The notes: generated from the sequence alone by a model not told the origin. Positions 54,653 through 63,933 are shown, numbered from the stretch's first letter. The stretch is DNA of 64,000 bases from Adlercreutzia hattorii (GCF_011405655.1 NZ_AP022829.1:667001-731000); one strand, 5' to 3'. A program made the numbers and translations.

Positions 54653-55897
54653 ATGATTCTGCGAACGCAATATCTCGAAAGGATTCGTCCGTTCTACGAC
54701 TCTGAGTTGATTAAAGTCATTACCGGGGTGAGGCGTTGCGGCAAATCCGTCTTGCTGAGGCAAATAGCGGACGAAATCCGTGCGGAGCATTTCGATTCTA
54801 TGGAACCGGACACGCTGGTGTTCGTCGATTTCGACGACTACGCCAACCGCGAACTCACCGATCCCGACAAACTCTACCGTCACATCAAGCCAAAGCTCTC
54901 CGACGAGCGTAAAACCTACCTGCTTTTTGACGAGATTCAGAATGTGCGCGATTTCGAGCTCGTGGTTAATTCGTTCAATACGACCGACAACGTCAGCATC
55001 TTTTTGACGGGTTCAAACTCGAAGCTGCTATCGGGCGAGCTTGCAACGCGCTTGGGTGGTCGTACGGTGTCGTTTCATGTGATGCCGTTCAACTTCCGAG
55101 AGTTCTGCTGCTTCAAAGAGGCCCAACTTCATTCGGAGGCTTCCGAAGGACATTTGGATGAATCGATGCTTTTGGATGAGTACCTGACATGGGGAGGTTT
55201 TCCCTTGGTGTGCGGGCAGGAGCTGGCCGAGTCGCGGCGTGTGGTTCTCGACAATCTGTACAACTCCATCGTGCTCCGAGACATCATTCAGCGCAACAAG
55301 GTATCCTCCGCAACGACTCTTGAAAACGTGCTGGATTATCTGATTGCCAACTCGTCATCGACGGTGTCGGGCAACAACATCGCCGCCGAGCTAACCGACT
55401 CGGTTCGGAAGGTGTCCGCGCCAACGGTTTACGACCTCATTCGCTACATCGAAGAGGCCTACGTTGTGGGAAGAGCGGAGCGCTACGATATCCGCGGAAA
55501 GAAGAAACTGCGATTCGAGGCTAAAGAGTATGTGTGCGATCTCGGATTGTTCCATCTTCGGAAGAACCGAGTCAAAGATGAGTGGAACTGCGTCGTTGAG
55601 ACGGTAGTCTATAACGAGCTGATCTCGCGCGGTATGCAAGTGTATGTGGGAAAGCTGCACAAGAGCGAGATAGACTTCGTTGTCGAAAGAGACGGGCGTC
55701 GTTGCTACGTTCAGGTCGCCTACGTGATGGCCAGTGAGTCAACGATTGATCGTGAGTTCGGAGCGCTGGAGGCCATTGGCGATAGCTATCCCAAGTACGT
55801 GGTCTCGATGGACCCTGTTGTCGCGAGCAGGAATGGCATCACTCATGTGAGGCTGATCGATTTTCTGCGTGACGAATCATTGCTCCGCTTGGGTTGA
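54653..55897 (+). CDS. AAA ATPase with DUF4143 domain
   Basis: 414 residues; ATG after AAAGGAACCCGGA. The N-terminal P-loop is IKVITGVRRCGKSVLLRQI (about residues 22-40), Walker B YLLFDEIQNVRDFE, sensor FLTGSNSKLLSGELATRLGGR. The C-terminal DUF4143 domain (DYLIANSSSTVSGNNIAAEL ... VYDLIRYIEEAYVVGRAERYDIRGKKKL) ends in a restriction-endonuclease-like part with VVYNELISRGMQVYVGKLHKSEIDFVV (E...D..VxxxxxxxVQV). Such proteins are widespread, of unknown role, and often mobile. The last 169 bases are duplicated, in degraded form, at 56941-57104. Confidence 0.9.
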   Translation: MILRTQYLERIRPFYDSELIKVITGVRRCGKSVLLRQIADEIRAEHFDSMEPDTLVFVDFDDYANRELTDPDKLYRHIKPKLSDERKTYLLFDEIQNVRDFELVVNSFNTTDNVSIFLTGSNSKLLSGELATRLGGRTVSFHVMPFNFREFCCFKEAQLHSEASEGHLDESMLLDEYLTWGGFPLVCGQELAESRRVVLDNLYNSIVLRDIIQRNKVSSATTLENVLDYLIANSSSTVSGNNIAAELTDSVRKVSAPTVYDLIRYIEEAYVVGRAERYDIRGKKKLRFEAKEYVCDLGLFHLRKNRVKDEWNCVVETVVYNELISRGMQVYVGKLHKSEIDFVVERDGRRCYVQVAYVMASESTIDREFGALEAIGDSYPKYVVSMDPVVASRNGITHVRLIDFLRDESLLRLG

Positions 55898-56068
55898 GGT
55901 CGCTGCCGGTCGCTGTGTCTCGCAAGCGCCATGGCAGGGCCGCTCTTCCAGAGAGGCTTCGTTGTGGTTGCTCCGCGGCTGTGCATCGATGGGCTACTTG
56001 ATTTGACATCTTGGACGAGAGATGATGTCTTGGACGTTCCGGAAAGTCATTCTACTAAGGAGCGCGAA

Positions 56069-56941
56069 ATGATTCTTCGAGAGTGCAACCATCCGGTGGC
56101 GCCAGCTCGTGAGAGCCGTGCCTCGAAAACCCTCAGAGCCGTCGTGTACGGGGCTGCTGTGGGCGATGCGCTTGGGGTGCCTTATGAGTGCATGGAGCGC
56201 GGCACCTTCGCATGCGAGGGCATGGTCGGTGGGGGAGCGCACGGGATGCCTGCGGGCACGTTCTCGGACGACACGTCGCTGATGCTTGCGACTTGCGACA
56301 GTATCAGAGCTTGCGGCGGCGTCGATGTGGACGACATGCGTAGCCGCTTCCGGGCTTGGCTCTACGAGGGCGCGTACACTGCCGACGGTCGCGCCTTCGG
56401 GGTCGGCAACGCCACCGCTACTGCGCTTCTCCAGGGATTCGGCTGCGACGGCGAGCGTTCTAACGGCAACGGGTCGCTCATGCGCATCGCGCCGCTGGCC
56501 CTTACGGACGCGACCGACGATGAGGTCAGGGCGGTGTCGGCCATCACGCACGCCCATCCGATATCCACGGAGTCCTGCGTTTTCTTCGTGCGCGCCCTGA
56601 GGGATGTGCTGGAAGGGGAGGGGCTGGAAGAGGCCATCGGGCGCAACATTCCCGGTGACGAGCGCTTCGCTTTCCTGGAGGGCATCCGGGGACTGCCCCG
56701 CGACGAGATCCGCTCGACGGGCTACGTCCTGGACACCTTGGGCGCCGCGCTCTGGTGCGCGTGCAACACCGACAGCTACGAGGAATGCGTGACGGAGGCG
56801 GTGAACCTGGGCGGCGACTCCGACACCACCGCCTGCGTCGCTGGCGCGCTGGCAGCCGCCCTCTACGGCTACGATTCCATTCCCCGGCAATGGCTGAACC
56901 AGCTCCGCGGGAAAGAGGTTATCGAGCGGTGCCTATTCTGA
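56069..56941 (+). CDS. ADP-ribosylglycohydrolase (DraG-like)
   Basis: 290 residues from ATG 56069, six bases after AAGGAG; upstream frame to 55931 lacks a site. RAVVYGAAVGDALGVPYE, TFSDDTSLMLATCDSI, NGNGSLMRIAPLAL, AITHAHPISTESC and NLGGDSDTTACVAGALAAALYG are the five conserved blocks of the ADP-ribosylglycohydrolase family, with all metal-binding Asp residues present. It removes ADP-ribose from proteins or cleaves related small molecules. It is inserted between the DUF4143 ATPase and a degraded copy of that gene's 3' end, suggesting insertion with duplication. Confidence 0.9.
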   Translation: MILRECNHPVAPARESRASKTLRAVVYGAAVGDALGVPYECMERGTFACEGMVGGGAHGMPAGTFSDDTSLMLATCDSIRACGGVDVDDMRSRFRAWLYEGAYTADGRAFGVGNATATALLQGFGCDGERSNGNGSLMRIAPLALTDATDDEVRAVSAITHAHPISTESCVFFVRALRDVLEGEGLEEAIGRNIPGDERFAFLEGIRGLPRDEIRSTGYVLDTLGAALWCACNTDSYEECVTEAVNLGGDSDTTACVAGALAAALYGYDSIPRQWLNQLRGKEVIERCLF

Positions 56942-57104
56942 TGGCCGGTGAGGCAACGATCATTCGTGGGTCTTGAGCGCTGGAGGCCATTGGCGATAGA
57001 AACCCTCGAAGCCCTCGATGGACCCTGTTGCCGTGGGCGGGAATGGCATCACCCGTCTGAGGCCCATCGGCTTTCTCAGCGACGAATCATTGCGCCGCTT
57101 GTGT
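56941..57104 (+). pseudogene. Degraded copy of the DUF4143 gene 3' end
   Basis: ATGGCC-GTGAG-CAACGAT, GCGCTGGAGGCCATTGGCGATAG, CTCGATGGACCCTGTTG, GGAATGGCATCAC and GACGAATCATTGC-CCGCTTG occur in the same order as at 55729-55897, with many substitutions and small indels. The frame is broken. It directly follows the ADP-ribosylglycohydrolase stop codon. Confidence 0.8.
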
Positions 57105-57151
57105 TTCGCGCATTGGGTGCCCGATTCATTGTTTGCGTCCGTGCAACTTAA

Positions 57152-57252
57152 AAGTGTCGTTAGCTCGTTTGAGGCTTTGTAACGACGAAATTTCATGATA
57201 AAGTGTCGTTAGAATACTATATAAGACTTTAATAGCTCTAAAGTGTCGTTAG
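57152..57252 (+). promoter_or_regulatory. Three AAGTGTCGTTAG operators upstream of fic
   Basis: The 12-mer AAGTGTCGTTAG occurs at 57152-57163, 57201-57212 and 57241-57252, with spacings of 49 and 40 bases; the last ends eight bases before the fic start. Inverted or variant copies follow the gene (58519-58592). Confidence 0.75.
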
Positions 57253-57260
57253 GATGCGCT

Positions 57261-58427
57261 ATGAAAATAGAGAACAACGGGCAGGGCTTTCTCAGGAAAA
57301 ACCTTACAGGAGAGTTGGAGTACTCTTCATTCGTGCCAACGCCGTTATCGAGAGTGGCCGCCCTGGAGCTTAGCTCTGACACCGTAAAGCTGCTCAGCGC
57401 TTGCTCGAGGAAGATTGGCGAGCTTGAAGGTATGCTCAGATTTGTTCCGAATGCTTCGATGTATCTGGCGATGTACGTTCGCAAAGAAGCCTTGCTGTCG
57501 GCGCAAATTGAAGGAACGCAGTGCACGTTTGACGATATTCTCGACCCGTCCAATGTCGGACTTACTCGCAAAGATGTGTCTGACGTGGTCGCCTACGTTA
57601 AGGCGACGGAGTATGCGGTGAAAAGGATGCAGACGCTTCCTCTTTGCGCGCGTCTTCTTAAGGAGACGCATGAAGTGCTGCTTGAGGGGACGCGCGGACA
57701 GGAAAAGAATCCCGGACAGATGAGAGTCTCTCAAAACTGGATAGGTCCAGCTGGCTGCACGCTGCGCGATGCATCGTTCGTTCCTCCAAACGTCGACGAT
57801 ATGGCCGATGCCCTTTCGGAAATGGAGGCATTCGTAAACAACGAGCATGGAATTGACCCTATTGTGAAAGCGGCGCTCGTTCATTATCAGTTTGAGACCA
57901 TCCACCCGTTTCTCGATGGCAACGGAAGAATCGGAAGGCTCCTGATAACGCTCTCGCTAATGAATGATGGCGTCCTAAGCGGTGCGGTTTTCTACCCTTC
58001 CTATCAGCTGAAGCTGCGGCGAAGCGAGTACTACGCCATGCTAACCAAGGTGCGCGAGTGCGGCGCCTACACAGAATGGGTCGAATTCTTCTGCGACTGC
58101 TTGCTGGCAAGCGCCGAGGATGCGGTTAGGGCGATGGAGTTGCTTGTCAACCTGAGGAACAAAAACGCATCCCTCATCAACGAGGAAATGGGACGGTCGG
58201 CCGGCAACGGTCAAAGGCTTTTGGAGCTGATTGAGGGCAATCCGATTGTCGATGTGAACTTCGTGGCAGAGCAACTCGAGATTTCAAGGACAACTGCGGT
58301 GAAATTGGTGAAGTCTTTCTGCGACCTGGGCATATTGGCACAGCTTGAGGCTAACAAGCAGCGATATCGGGTCTATCTGTACGAAGATTATCTTGCCATT
58401 CTTCGGCGCGGGGGAGATCCGTTGTAG
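57261..58427 (+). CDS. fic: Class II Fic protein with C-terminal winged helix
   Basis: 388 residues from ATG 57261. The inhibitory helix motif is in LSAQIEGTQCTFDD (about residues 75-85), the Fic core in IHPFLDGNGRIGRLLITLSLM (about residue 215), and the flap in CTLRDASFVPP. The C-terminal 80 residues (LLELIEGNPIVDVNFVAEQLEISRTTAVKLVKSFCDLGIL) are a winged HTH. Such Fic proteins AMPylate or otherwise modify targets and are often toxins. The HTH could bind the repeated GTCGTTAG sites around the gene, making it self-regulating (inferred). Active-site residues are intact, unlike the other fic in this window. Confidence 0.9.
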   Translation: MKIENNGQGFLRKNLTGELEYSSFVPTPLSRVAALELSSDTVKLLSACSRKIGELEGMLRFVPNASMYLAMYVRKEALLSAQIEGTQCTFDDILDPSNVGLTRKDVSDVVAYVKATEYAVKRMQTLPLCARLLKETHEVLLEGTRGQEKNPGQMRVSQNWIGPAGCTLRDASFVPPNVDDMADALSEMEAFVNNEHGIDPIVKAALVHYQFETIHPFLDGNGRIGRLLITLSLMNDGVLSGAVFYPSYQLKLRRSEYYAMLTKVRECGAYTEWVEFFCDCLLASAEDAVRAMELLVNLRNKNASLINEEMGRSAGNGQRLLELIEGNPIVDVNFVAEQLEISRTTAVKLVKSFCDLGILAQLEANKQRYRVYLYEDYLAILRRGGDPL

Positions 58428-58518
58428 ACGCCGTGGAGGGAAGCGCCTTATTCGCGGGGCGCGGCGCCTGCCAAGTGCCTGACGGTCTAAATGCGCCGTT
58501 AGCTCAGCTGTCAATCCT

Positions 58519-58592
58519 CTAACGATACTTTATCTCGGTAGTCTTTCGTTAGATGATTGTCAGGGGCTGCAGCGACTTTAAGCTGTCGTTAG
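58519..58592. repeat. GTCGTTAG repeats downstream of fic
   Basis: CTAACGATACTTTA (58519-58532, inverted), TTTCGTTAG (58544-58552) and TTAAGCTGTCGTTAG (58578-58592) are related to the three upstream operators. The repeats therefore bracket the fic gene. Confidence 0.6.
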
Positions 58593-58631
58593 AAAAAGCC
58601 CGAGCCGATAGTTGCGGCTATCGGCTCGGGC
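58592..58631 (-). terminator. Terminator of the DUF5692 gene
   Basis: Minus strand: GCCCGAGCCGATA (58619-58631 read in reverse) pairs with the arm at 58598-58610, a perfect 13-bp stem with an 8-base loop, followed by TTTTT. Confidence 0.85.
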
Positions 58632-58667
58632 AAGAATTCAAGGCATGCCGGATCGGGTGGAATGCCC

Positions 58668-59630
58668 CTACTTGTTCTCCTCCACGATGCGCTGGTAGGC
58701 CTTCGTGCCGGCGTAGATCTGATCCTTCAGCGGGTTCAGCTTCAGTTTGCGGATGCGGTAGAGCTGGTAAGCCGCCAGCGCCACATTCGACGCCAGCGCG
58801 ATCAGGCTCACCGCGAAGAACGCCATGGGGTTGTGCGTGGTCGGGATGGGGGCGAGCACGTCGGCGAACTGGGGCACTGTCATCACGAACATGATCCACA
58901 GTGCCAGTGTCTGCGCCCGATGCTGCAGCCATGCACCGCGCTTGATGAAGAACGTCGGGATGGTGCAGGCCAGAAGCAGCGCCAGGCCGCAGTAGGCTGA
59001 GTGATCCGAGATGCAGTTGTAGGTGTAGGCGAAGTTCCAAAGGTCGTAGGCGATGATCCAGGCCCAGATCATGTCCGGCCAGATCATGTCCTTCGACGGG
59101 TCCTTCGAAATGAAGATGCCGAACCAGCCGCAGATCGTGAGGATGTTCAAAATGCCCGCGATGCCGTTCATAATGTTCCACGGGCCCGATATCGTCCACA
59201 GGTTCTCGACGACGCCGCCCTCCCACAGCGCGAAGCCGAACACCTGGAAGTCGCGGATGACCGCCTCGGCGATGTTGATCGCCAGGATGAGCGGCGGAAA
59301 GCACAGCGCCCAGCGCTTCTCGTACAGGTAGTGGATCTTGCCGTCCTTGCCGCGCCATTTCACAAAGCGCAGGGCTATGAACCCGAGGCACCCCGCCAGC
59401 GCGGAGTAGGTCTTCACCCAGTTGAACCAAGTTCCCGTGCCGTACTCGTTGCCGGGTGCGGCGGTTTCGGGCCACACGAACAGGGTGAGCGCGATCGGCA
59501 CAAGCGCGAACAGGGCGAGCCCGCACCACAGTTTGACGCGCCCCAGCTCGTTGAAGGCCATCAAAGCGAAGAGGGCGAACAGCCAAATGACCCAGTAAAT
59601 CGGATCGGCTGCCTGGTAGAGGATGCCCAT
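58668..59630 (-). CDS. Multi-pass membrane protein, probable DUF5692 family
   Basis: 320 residues from ATG 59630, with AAGGAG six bases upstream. About nine hydrophobic segments, including IYWVIWLFALFALMAFNELG, LALFALVPIALTLFVWP, NIMNGIAGILNILTICGWFGIFI and YCGLALLLACTIPTFFIKRGAW, with conserved-looking WPDMIWAWIIAYDLWNFAYTYNCISDHS. It resembles DUF5692 proteins of Eggerthellaceae; function unknown. It is divergent from a TetR regulator that probably controls it. The family name is from memory of the pattern and should be treated as likely, not certain. Confidence 0.75.
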   Translation of the reverse strand: MGILYQAADPIYWVIWLFALFALMAFNELGRVKLWCGLALFALVPIALTLFVWPETAAPGNEYGTGTWFNWVKTYSALAGCLGFIALRFVKWRGKDGKIHYLYEKRWALCFPPLILAINIAEAVIRDFQVFGFALWEGGVVENLWTISGPWNIMNGIAGILNILTICGWFGIFISKDPSKDMIWPDMIWAWIIAYDLWNFAYTYNCISDHSAYCGLALLLACTIPTFFIKRGAWLQHRAQTLALWIMFVMTVPQFADVLAPIPTTHNPMAFFAVSLIALASNVALAAYQLYRIRKLKLNPLKDQIYAGTKAYQRIVEENK

Positions 59631-59814
59631 GGAGTCTCCTTTCGTCGGCATGTGCCCGCGCGTTTCAGAAGCGGGAATGCGGCTTGCGATGCGCCCGTGT
59701 GCGGGCCGATTCGCTTAAAGTCTAGCAAATGCCGGTATCGCAATACTTCACAAAAGGCTATGATTTGTGCAGGACATTTCGCGGAGGAGAGACGGGACGT
59801 TCCAGGGGATGACG

Positions 59815-60483
59815 ATGATGCGCGACTACGGGAAGATGACGCCGCTGCAGGCGGCCGGCTGCGTACGGGAGAGGCGCCGAGACCTGAAGGAATCGCGACG
59901 CCTGACCGACACGCCGGGCGCGATTGTGGCCACGGCACGGAAGCTCTTCGAGCAGAGAGGGGTGCGGGCAACCTCCATTGCGGCCATCGCGAAGGAGGCG
60001 AACGTCACCCGTGAACTTATCTACTACCACTTCGCAAACCGCAACGGGCTGATTGAGGCGGTCATCGACGACTACGTGGAAGACTTGGTGGAAAGCGTGA
60101 TCGTGTGGAACGAGGCGCGGGTCTTCGGCGACACGCCGGGGTCGCTGAAGAAGTGCATCCAGACGTTTCGCTACTCCCTCTACGACAGGGCGGGAAGGCC
60201 GCGCCCGGTGATAGCCGTCCTGGAGGAGCTGGGCGTGCGGGACGCCTTTGACGTGCGCGCCACGCGCGAGACGGCGGACTGCCTGGCGAACCATATCGCG
60301 AAGGAGTACGCGGCTTACCACCGGATTGAGATCGAGCTGGTGCACGAGATGTTCTGCGTCGTGATATTCGGCCTGGTGGGCCTCGTGAAGATGAACCCCC
60401 GGATAGAAGACGATGTCCTCATGAAGGTGATAGAGCAAACCCTGCGCCTCGACATGGCGCCGCTTGAGGCGGGGGAGGGGTGA
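59815..60483 (+). CDS. TetR-family regulator
   Basis: 222 residues from ATG 59815 (AGGGG six bases upstream); ATG 59809, 59818 or GTG 59767 are possible alternatives. The HTH is canonical: GAIVATARKLFEQRGVRATSIAAIAKEANVTRELIYYHFANRNGLIEAVIDDYVEDL. The ligand-binding helices follow (FRYSLYDRAGRPRPVIAVLEELGVRDAF and FCVVIFGLVGLVKMN). It is divergent from the membrane-protein gene at 59630 with a 184-base shared promoter region, the usual arrangement for control of that gene by a small ligand. Confidence 0.9.
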   Translation: MMRDYGKMTPLQAAGCVRERRRDLKESRRLTDTPGAIVATARKLFEQRGVRATSIAAIAKEANVTRELIYYHFANRNGLIEAVIDDYVEDLVESVIVWNEARVFGDTPGSLKKCIQTFRYSLYDRAGRPRPVIAVLEELGVRDAFDVRATRETADCLANHIAKEYAAYHRIEIELVHEMFCVVIFGLVGLVKMNPRIEDDVLMKVIEQTLRLDMAPLEAGEG

Positions 60484-60744
60484 GCCGCTTCGCTTTAAAG
60501 GCATTGTGCCATGAACTTGCCGAGAATGTGGGAGCAGTCGCCCCCGCCCCCTCATGCTGAAGGGGTTGATGGTCTCGAAGAGGAATGACAGGTAAAGACA
60601 GCGAGTAAGGTCTATAGAGTGGCAGCGGAGATGGGCTGGTCGGACTAATGCGGCGCAAAAACGGTTTAAGTGTTCGTCTGAACATGCGATGCTGTGTCTA
60701 TGGGTAGAATGTGGGTGACCGCAAATGCGTTACTGGAGTTCAGC

Positions 60745-61491
60745 ATGAGAGCATTTATTCCTTGCAAAGATCATGTGCCATACAATGTAAACTTTTATTC
60801 TGCGTGGCTCGGATTCTCCGATATGGGCTTTGAAACTATTCCATATTTTGACCCCTCGGAGCTTTTGGGCGTCGAGAGGGGAGATGTCGTAGTTGGCGGG
60901 ATCGGCTCCTGTCAAGCCGTGTTGCGCAGATTCGGAGTCCAAATTCCGCAGATCAACTATCCAGAGTCTCTAACACCGTTCCTGGGAAGGGAATTGTGGC
61001 GTTCAACCATCAACCAAGTGAACAACGACATCAAATCATGGCCGCTTTTTGTAAAGCCAGTCGAAGACAAAAAGTTCACGGGCAAAGTCATCAAAGGCAT
61101 ATCTGACCTTGTTGGTTGCGGCATAAGCGGCGAAAATCCTCCGGTTATTTGCAGCGAAGTCGTAGATTTCGGGGCTGAGTGGCGCTGTTTCGTGCGTTAT
61201 GGGGAGGTATTAGATGTGCGCCCTTACAAGGGCGATTGGCGGCTCCATTTCGATCCTTCGACTATCGAGAGCGCTGTGAAGGAATACCGGGATGCACCTG
61301 CTGGCTATGGGATCGATTTTGGGGTGACAGCAGACCGGCGAACACTTCTTGTCGAAGTGAACGACGGATATGCGCTCGGCTGCTATGGACTGCAGCATGA
61401 TCTTTACGCCCAGCTGCTCTCTGCTCGTTGGAGCGAGCTCATGGGCGTCGAGGATGAGCTTAGCTACATCGGCGTGCACTCAGGTATGTGA
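60745..61491 (+). CDS. ATP-grasp protein (R2K clade type)
   Basis: 248 residues from ATG 60745, with CTGGAG six bases upstream. The ATP-grasp core is visible: WPLFVKPVEDKKFTGKVIKGISDL (nucleotide-binding Lys), VICSEVVDFGAEWRCFVRYGEVLDVRPYKGDW, AVKEYRDAPAGYGIDFGVTADRRTLLVEVNDGYALGCYGL (metal-binding Glu/Asn). This is the R2K type found in phages and bacterial gene clusters for peptide-like modification of unknown targets. It stands alone. Confidence 0.82.
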   Translation: MRAFIPCKDHVPYNVNFYSAWLGFSDMGFETIPYFDPSELLGVERGDVVVGGIGSCQAVLRRFGVQIPQINYPESLTPFLGRELWRSTINQVNNDIKSWPLFVKPVEDKKFTGKVIKGISDLVGCGISGENPPVICSEVVDFGAEWRCFVRYGEVLDVRPYKGDWRLHFDPSTIESAVKEYRDAPAGYGIDFGVTADRRTLLVEVNDGYALGCYGLQHDLYAQLLSARWSELMGVEDELSYIGVHSGM

Positions 61492-61776
61492 GTCAAGGCT
61501 TCGGGGCCTTCTGGCTTTTCAGGCAACGGTGCAGACGGGAAAGGCTGGTTTCGATTTTCGACCGAGCTGAAACGTTCCGCTAACTTATCGAGCGCAAGCA
61601 AGTTTCTAGGGCGGTCTTGCTGCCCGAGATTGCCGTATCCCAAAGAGCGTTCATTTCGAGTGAGTAGACGTTGTTAGCGTCGGGCGAGAATAGCCACCTA
61701 AAGTCAAACTAGTTCAGCCAAATTCCAGTCAAGCAAAAACAGCCATTGCGACGCTGCTGGCCCTACACTGGTGTAC
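61492..61776. other. Gap holding the left edge of the IS21-family element
   Basis: About 285 bases without a gene. The insertion's left terminus probably lies in the last 80 bases (TTCAGCCAAATT near 61711-61722 could pair with AATTGGCC at the window end). No other feature is seen. Confidence 0.4.
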
Positions 61777-61804
61777 GCCAATACGCCAGAAGACAAGGAG
61801 GACC

Positions 61805-63118
61805 ATGAATGACAACGAGCGCAATGGCCTGCAGGAGATTATAGACAAGGCCATATCGGATATCGCCCGGACGGAGGGCGATTCCTTCGAACTCGACAAG
61901 ATGAACCTGGCCGAATTCTCGCGAAGAACGGGGCTCTCGAGATCGAGGGCCCGCACATTGAAAGCGAGAGGTTTCGTCGTCGCGCCCCACGGGCGCTGCG
62001 GGATGCGCGCTGCCACGACGGTGATCAGCGGCTTCGAGGGCATTGTGAACGCCCTGCTCTCGGAGGGCGTCACCAACTCCGAGGTCGTTTTCGAGCGCAT
62101 CAGGGGCCAGGGCTACGAGGGCGGCAGGACCACCGTGAAGAACTATATCGCCGCGCATGCCGACCTGGTTCCCTCGAAGAGGAGGCTCGCGGGCGCCGAC
62201 CCGCAGGCGAGCCGCGGCAGGAGATTCTCCACATCGCCCGGCGAGTCCTACCAGATGGACTGGGGATTCGTCGATGTCGAGGACTGGACCGGAGGCATGT
62301 TCAGAATCGCGTGCTTCGCGATGGTGTGCCACCACTGCGGCACGTGCTACGTGGAGTTCTTCCCCAATGCGCGCCAGGAGAGCCTGTTCATCGGCATGAT
62401 CCACGCGTTCGCGGTGATGGGGGTGCCAGAGTGCGTGCTGACCGACAACATGAAGTCGGTGGTGCTGCGGCGCGACATCGACGGCAGGCCCGTATGGCAG
62501 GCCGACTACGCCGCGTTCATGTCGTGCGTCGGGTTCAAGACGAAGCTGTGCAAGCCCAGGCACCCGTTCACGAAGGGCAAGGTCGAGCGACTGATCAGGT
62601 TCGTGAAGGGCAACTTCCTGGCAGGGAGGAGGTTCTGCAACGCCACCGACCTGAACGCCCAGGCTCTCGAATGGTGCGCAGCGCAATCCGGGCGCTACCG
62701 CAGGGCGGTCGACTGTGTTCCGGCCGACGAGCACTCCGCAGCCTGCGCGCCCGCCGCGTCCGTGCTCGCGATGACCCACGAGCTGGCGCTCTACCTGTGC
62801 CCCCGCCGACGCATCAGCTTCGACGGGTTCGTCAGCTACGAGGGCAGGCGCTTCGGCGTGCCGTACTGGTATCCGGGGAGGGAGTGCCGCGTCAACCGCG
62901 ACGGGGAATGGCTGCACATCTACTCCGACGACCTCTCTCGCGAACTGGCGGCTCATCCCGTGACATGGGGCCGCAGGGACAGCTGCTGCGACGACCAGTA
63001 CGCCGACGTCCAGCCGGTCGAGCTGCCGACGGCCCCCGTGACGACCGTCATCGCCCGGCTGGAGCCTCCCAAGGGAAAGCCCGGGTTCGACAAGTTCGAC
63101 TTCGAGGGGAGGCTGTAG
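61805..63118 (+). CDS. istA: IS21-family transposase IstA
   Basis: 437 residues; ATG after AAGGAGGACC. An N-terminal HTH (MNLAEFSRRTGLSRSRARTLKARGF) and a second (SNEVVFERIRGQGYEGGRTTVKNYI-like region) are followed by the DDE core: first Asp in SYQMDWGFVDV (about residue 153), second in CVLTDNMKSVVL (about 213), Glu in HPFTKGKVERLIRFVKGNF (about 261). The C-terminal beta domain (RRISFDGFVSYEGRRFGVPYWYPGRECRVNRDG) is typical. It cuts and joins DNA together with IstB, whose ATG follows two bases after its stop codon. Confidence 0.93.
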   Translation: MNDNERNGLQEIIDKAISDIARTEGDSFELDKMNLAEFSRRTGLSRSRARTLKARGFVVAPHGRCGMRAATTVISGFEGIVNALLSEGVTNSEVVFERIRGQGYEGGRTTVKNYIAAHADLVPSKRRLAGADPQASRGRRFSTSPGESYQMDWGFVDVEDWTGGMFRIACFAMVCHHCGTCYVEFFPNARQESLFIGMIHAFAVMGVPECVLTDNMKSVVLRRDIDGRPVWQADYAAFMSCVGFKTKLCKPRHPFTKGKVERLIRFVKGNFLAGRRFCNATDLNAQALEWCAAQSGRYRRAVDCVPADEHSAACAPAASVLAMTHELALYLCPRRRISFDGFVSYEGRRFGVPYWYPGRECRVNRDGEWLHIYSDDLSRELAAHPVTWGRRDSCCDDQYADVQPVELPTAPVTTVIARLEPPKGKPGFDKFDFEGRL

Positions 63119-63120
63119 CC

Positions 63121-63933
63121 ATGGGCGACACGGAAGATGCCGCGGCCGTCTACGATCGCGTGAGCGCCCGGGCGGCGTCGCTCGGAGTGGCGATAGCCCC
63201 GGAGGAGCTGGCCGAGCTGGCCGTGCGCCACAGCATGGGAGGCGGCGAGCTCGCGGCGCTCGACGCCGTGTTCTCCTATCTGGCGGACAAGCGTCACGAC
63301 CAGGTGATCGAGACGCTGCTCAAGCTCAGCAGGCTGCCGCAGAAGGCCCCCAAAACCTTCGCCGGCTTCGACTTCGACCGCATACGCGGCCGGGACGCGG
63401 GGGCGCTGCGCAAGCTGCCGGCGCTCGCGAACCTGCATGCGCGCAAGAACCTGGCGTTCATAGGGCCGGGCGGCATCGGAAAGACCCACCTGGCCCAGGC
63501 CTATGGCCGGGAGTGCTGCCTGAACGGCTACAAGACGTACTACCTGAAGGCCACGGAGCTGAGGGACAAACTGAGGAGGGCCGCCGATTCCGGCAGCGTC
63601 TCGCGAGCCGTCGCCGCGCTGGTGAAGCCGTCCTGCCTCATAGTCGACGAGGTGGGGCGGTGCACGTTCGACAAGGCGTGCACGGATCTCTTCTTCGATG
63701 TCGTCGACCGGCGCTACGAGAAGGACTGCGCCAATACGATGATATTGACCAGCAACACGCCCACGAACAACTGGGACGAGTTCTTCACCGGCGACGACAC
63801 CCTGCTCTGCACTCTCGACCGCCTGTTCGACCGTGCATCTGTGTTCGTGATGAAGGGCGCCAGCTTCCGCGGCGCTGAACTTGAGATCTTCTCAGTCGAG
63901 ACAACGCCGCTGGCAGTTAGGGCGACCGCATAA
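63121..63933 (+). CDS. istB: IS21-family ATPase IstB
   Basis: 270 residues from ATG 63121. Walker A is FIGPGGIGKTHLAQAYG (about residue 116), Walker B CLIVDEVGRCTFDKACTDLFFDVVDRRYEK, sensor MILTSNTPTNNWDEFF, and the C-terminal DRLFDRASVFVMKGASFRG is the standard IstB end. It selects and remodels target DNA for IstA. Both genes are intact, so the element may be active. A frame open from 62311 runs into it but is not used. Confidence 0.93.
   Translation: MGDTEDAAAVYDRVSARAASLGVAIAPEELAELAVRHSMGGGELAALDAVFSYLADKRHDQVIETLLKLSRLPQKAPKTFAGFDFDRIRGRDAGALRKLPALANLHARKNLAFIGPGGIGKTHLAQAYGRECCLNGYKTYYLKATELRDKLRRAADSGSVSRAVAALVKPSCLIVDEVGRCTFDKACTDLFFDVVDRRYEKDCANTMILTSNTPTNNWDEFFTGDDTLLCTLDRLFDRASVFVMKGASFRGAELEIFSVETTPLAVRATA

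Noticed and set aside
60484-60744. Gap before the ATP-grasp gene as an RNA gene
   Set aside because: No tRNA or other recognisable fold; only GC-rich spacer followed by a promoter-like AT-rich stretch.
61763-62956. 397-aa minus-strand frame
   Set aside because: Exact shadow of istA; starts inside it and shows no family motif.
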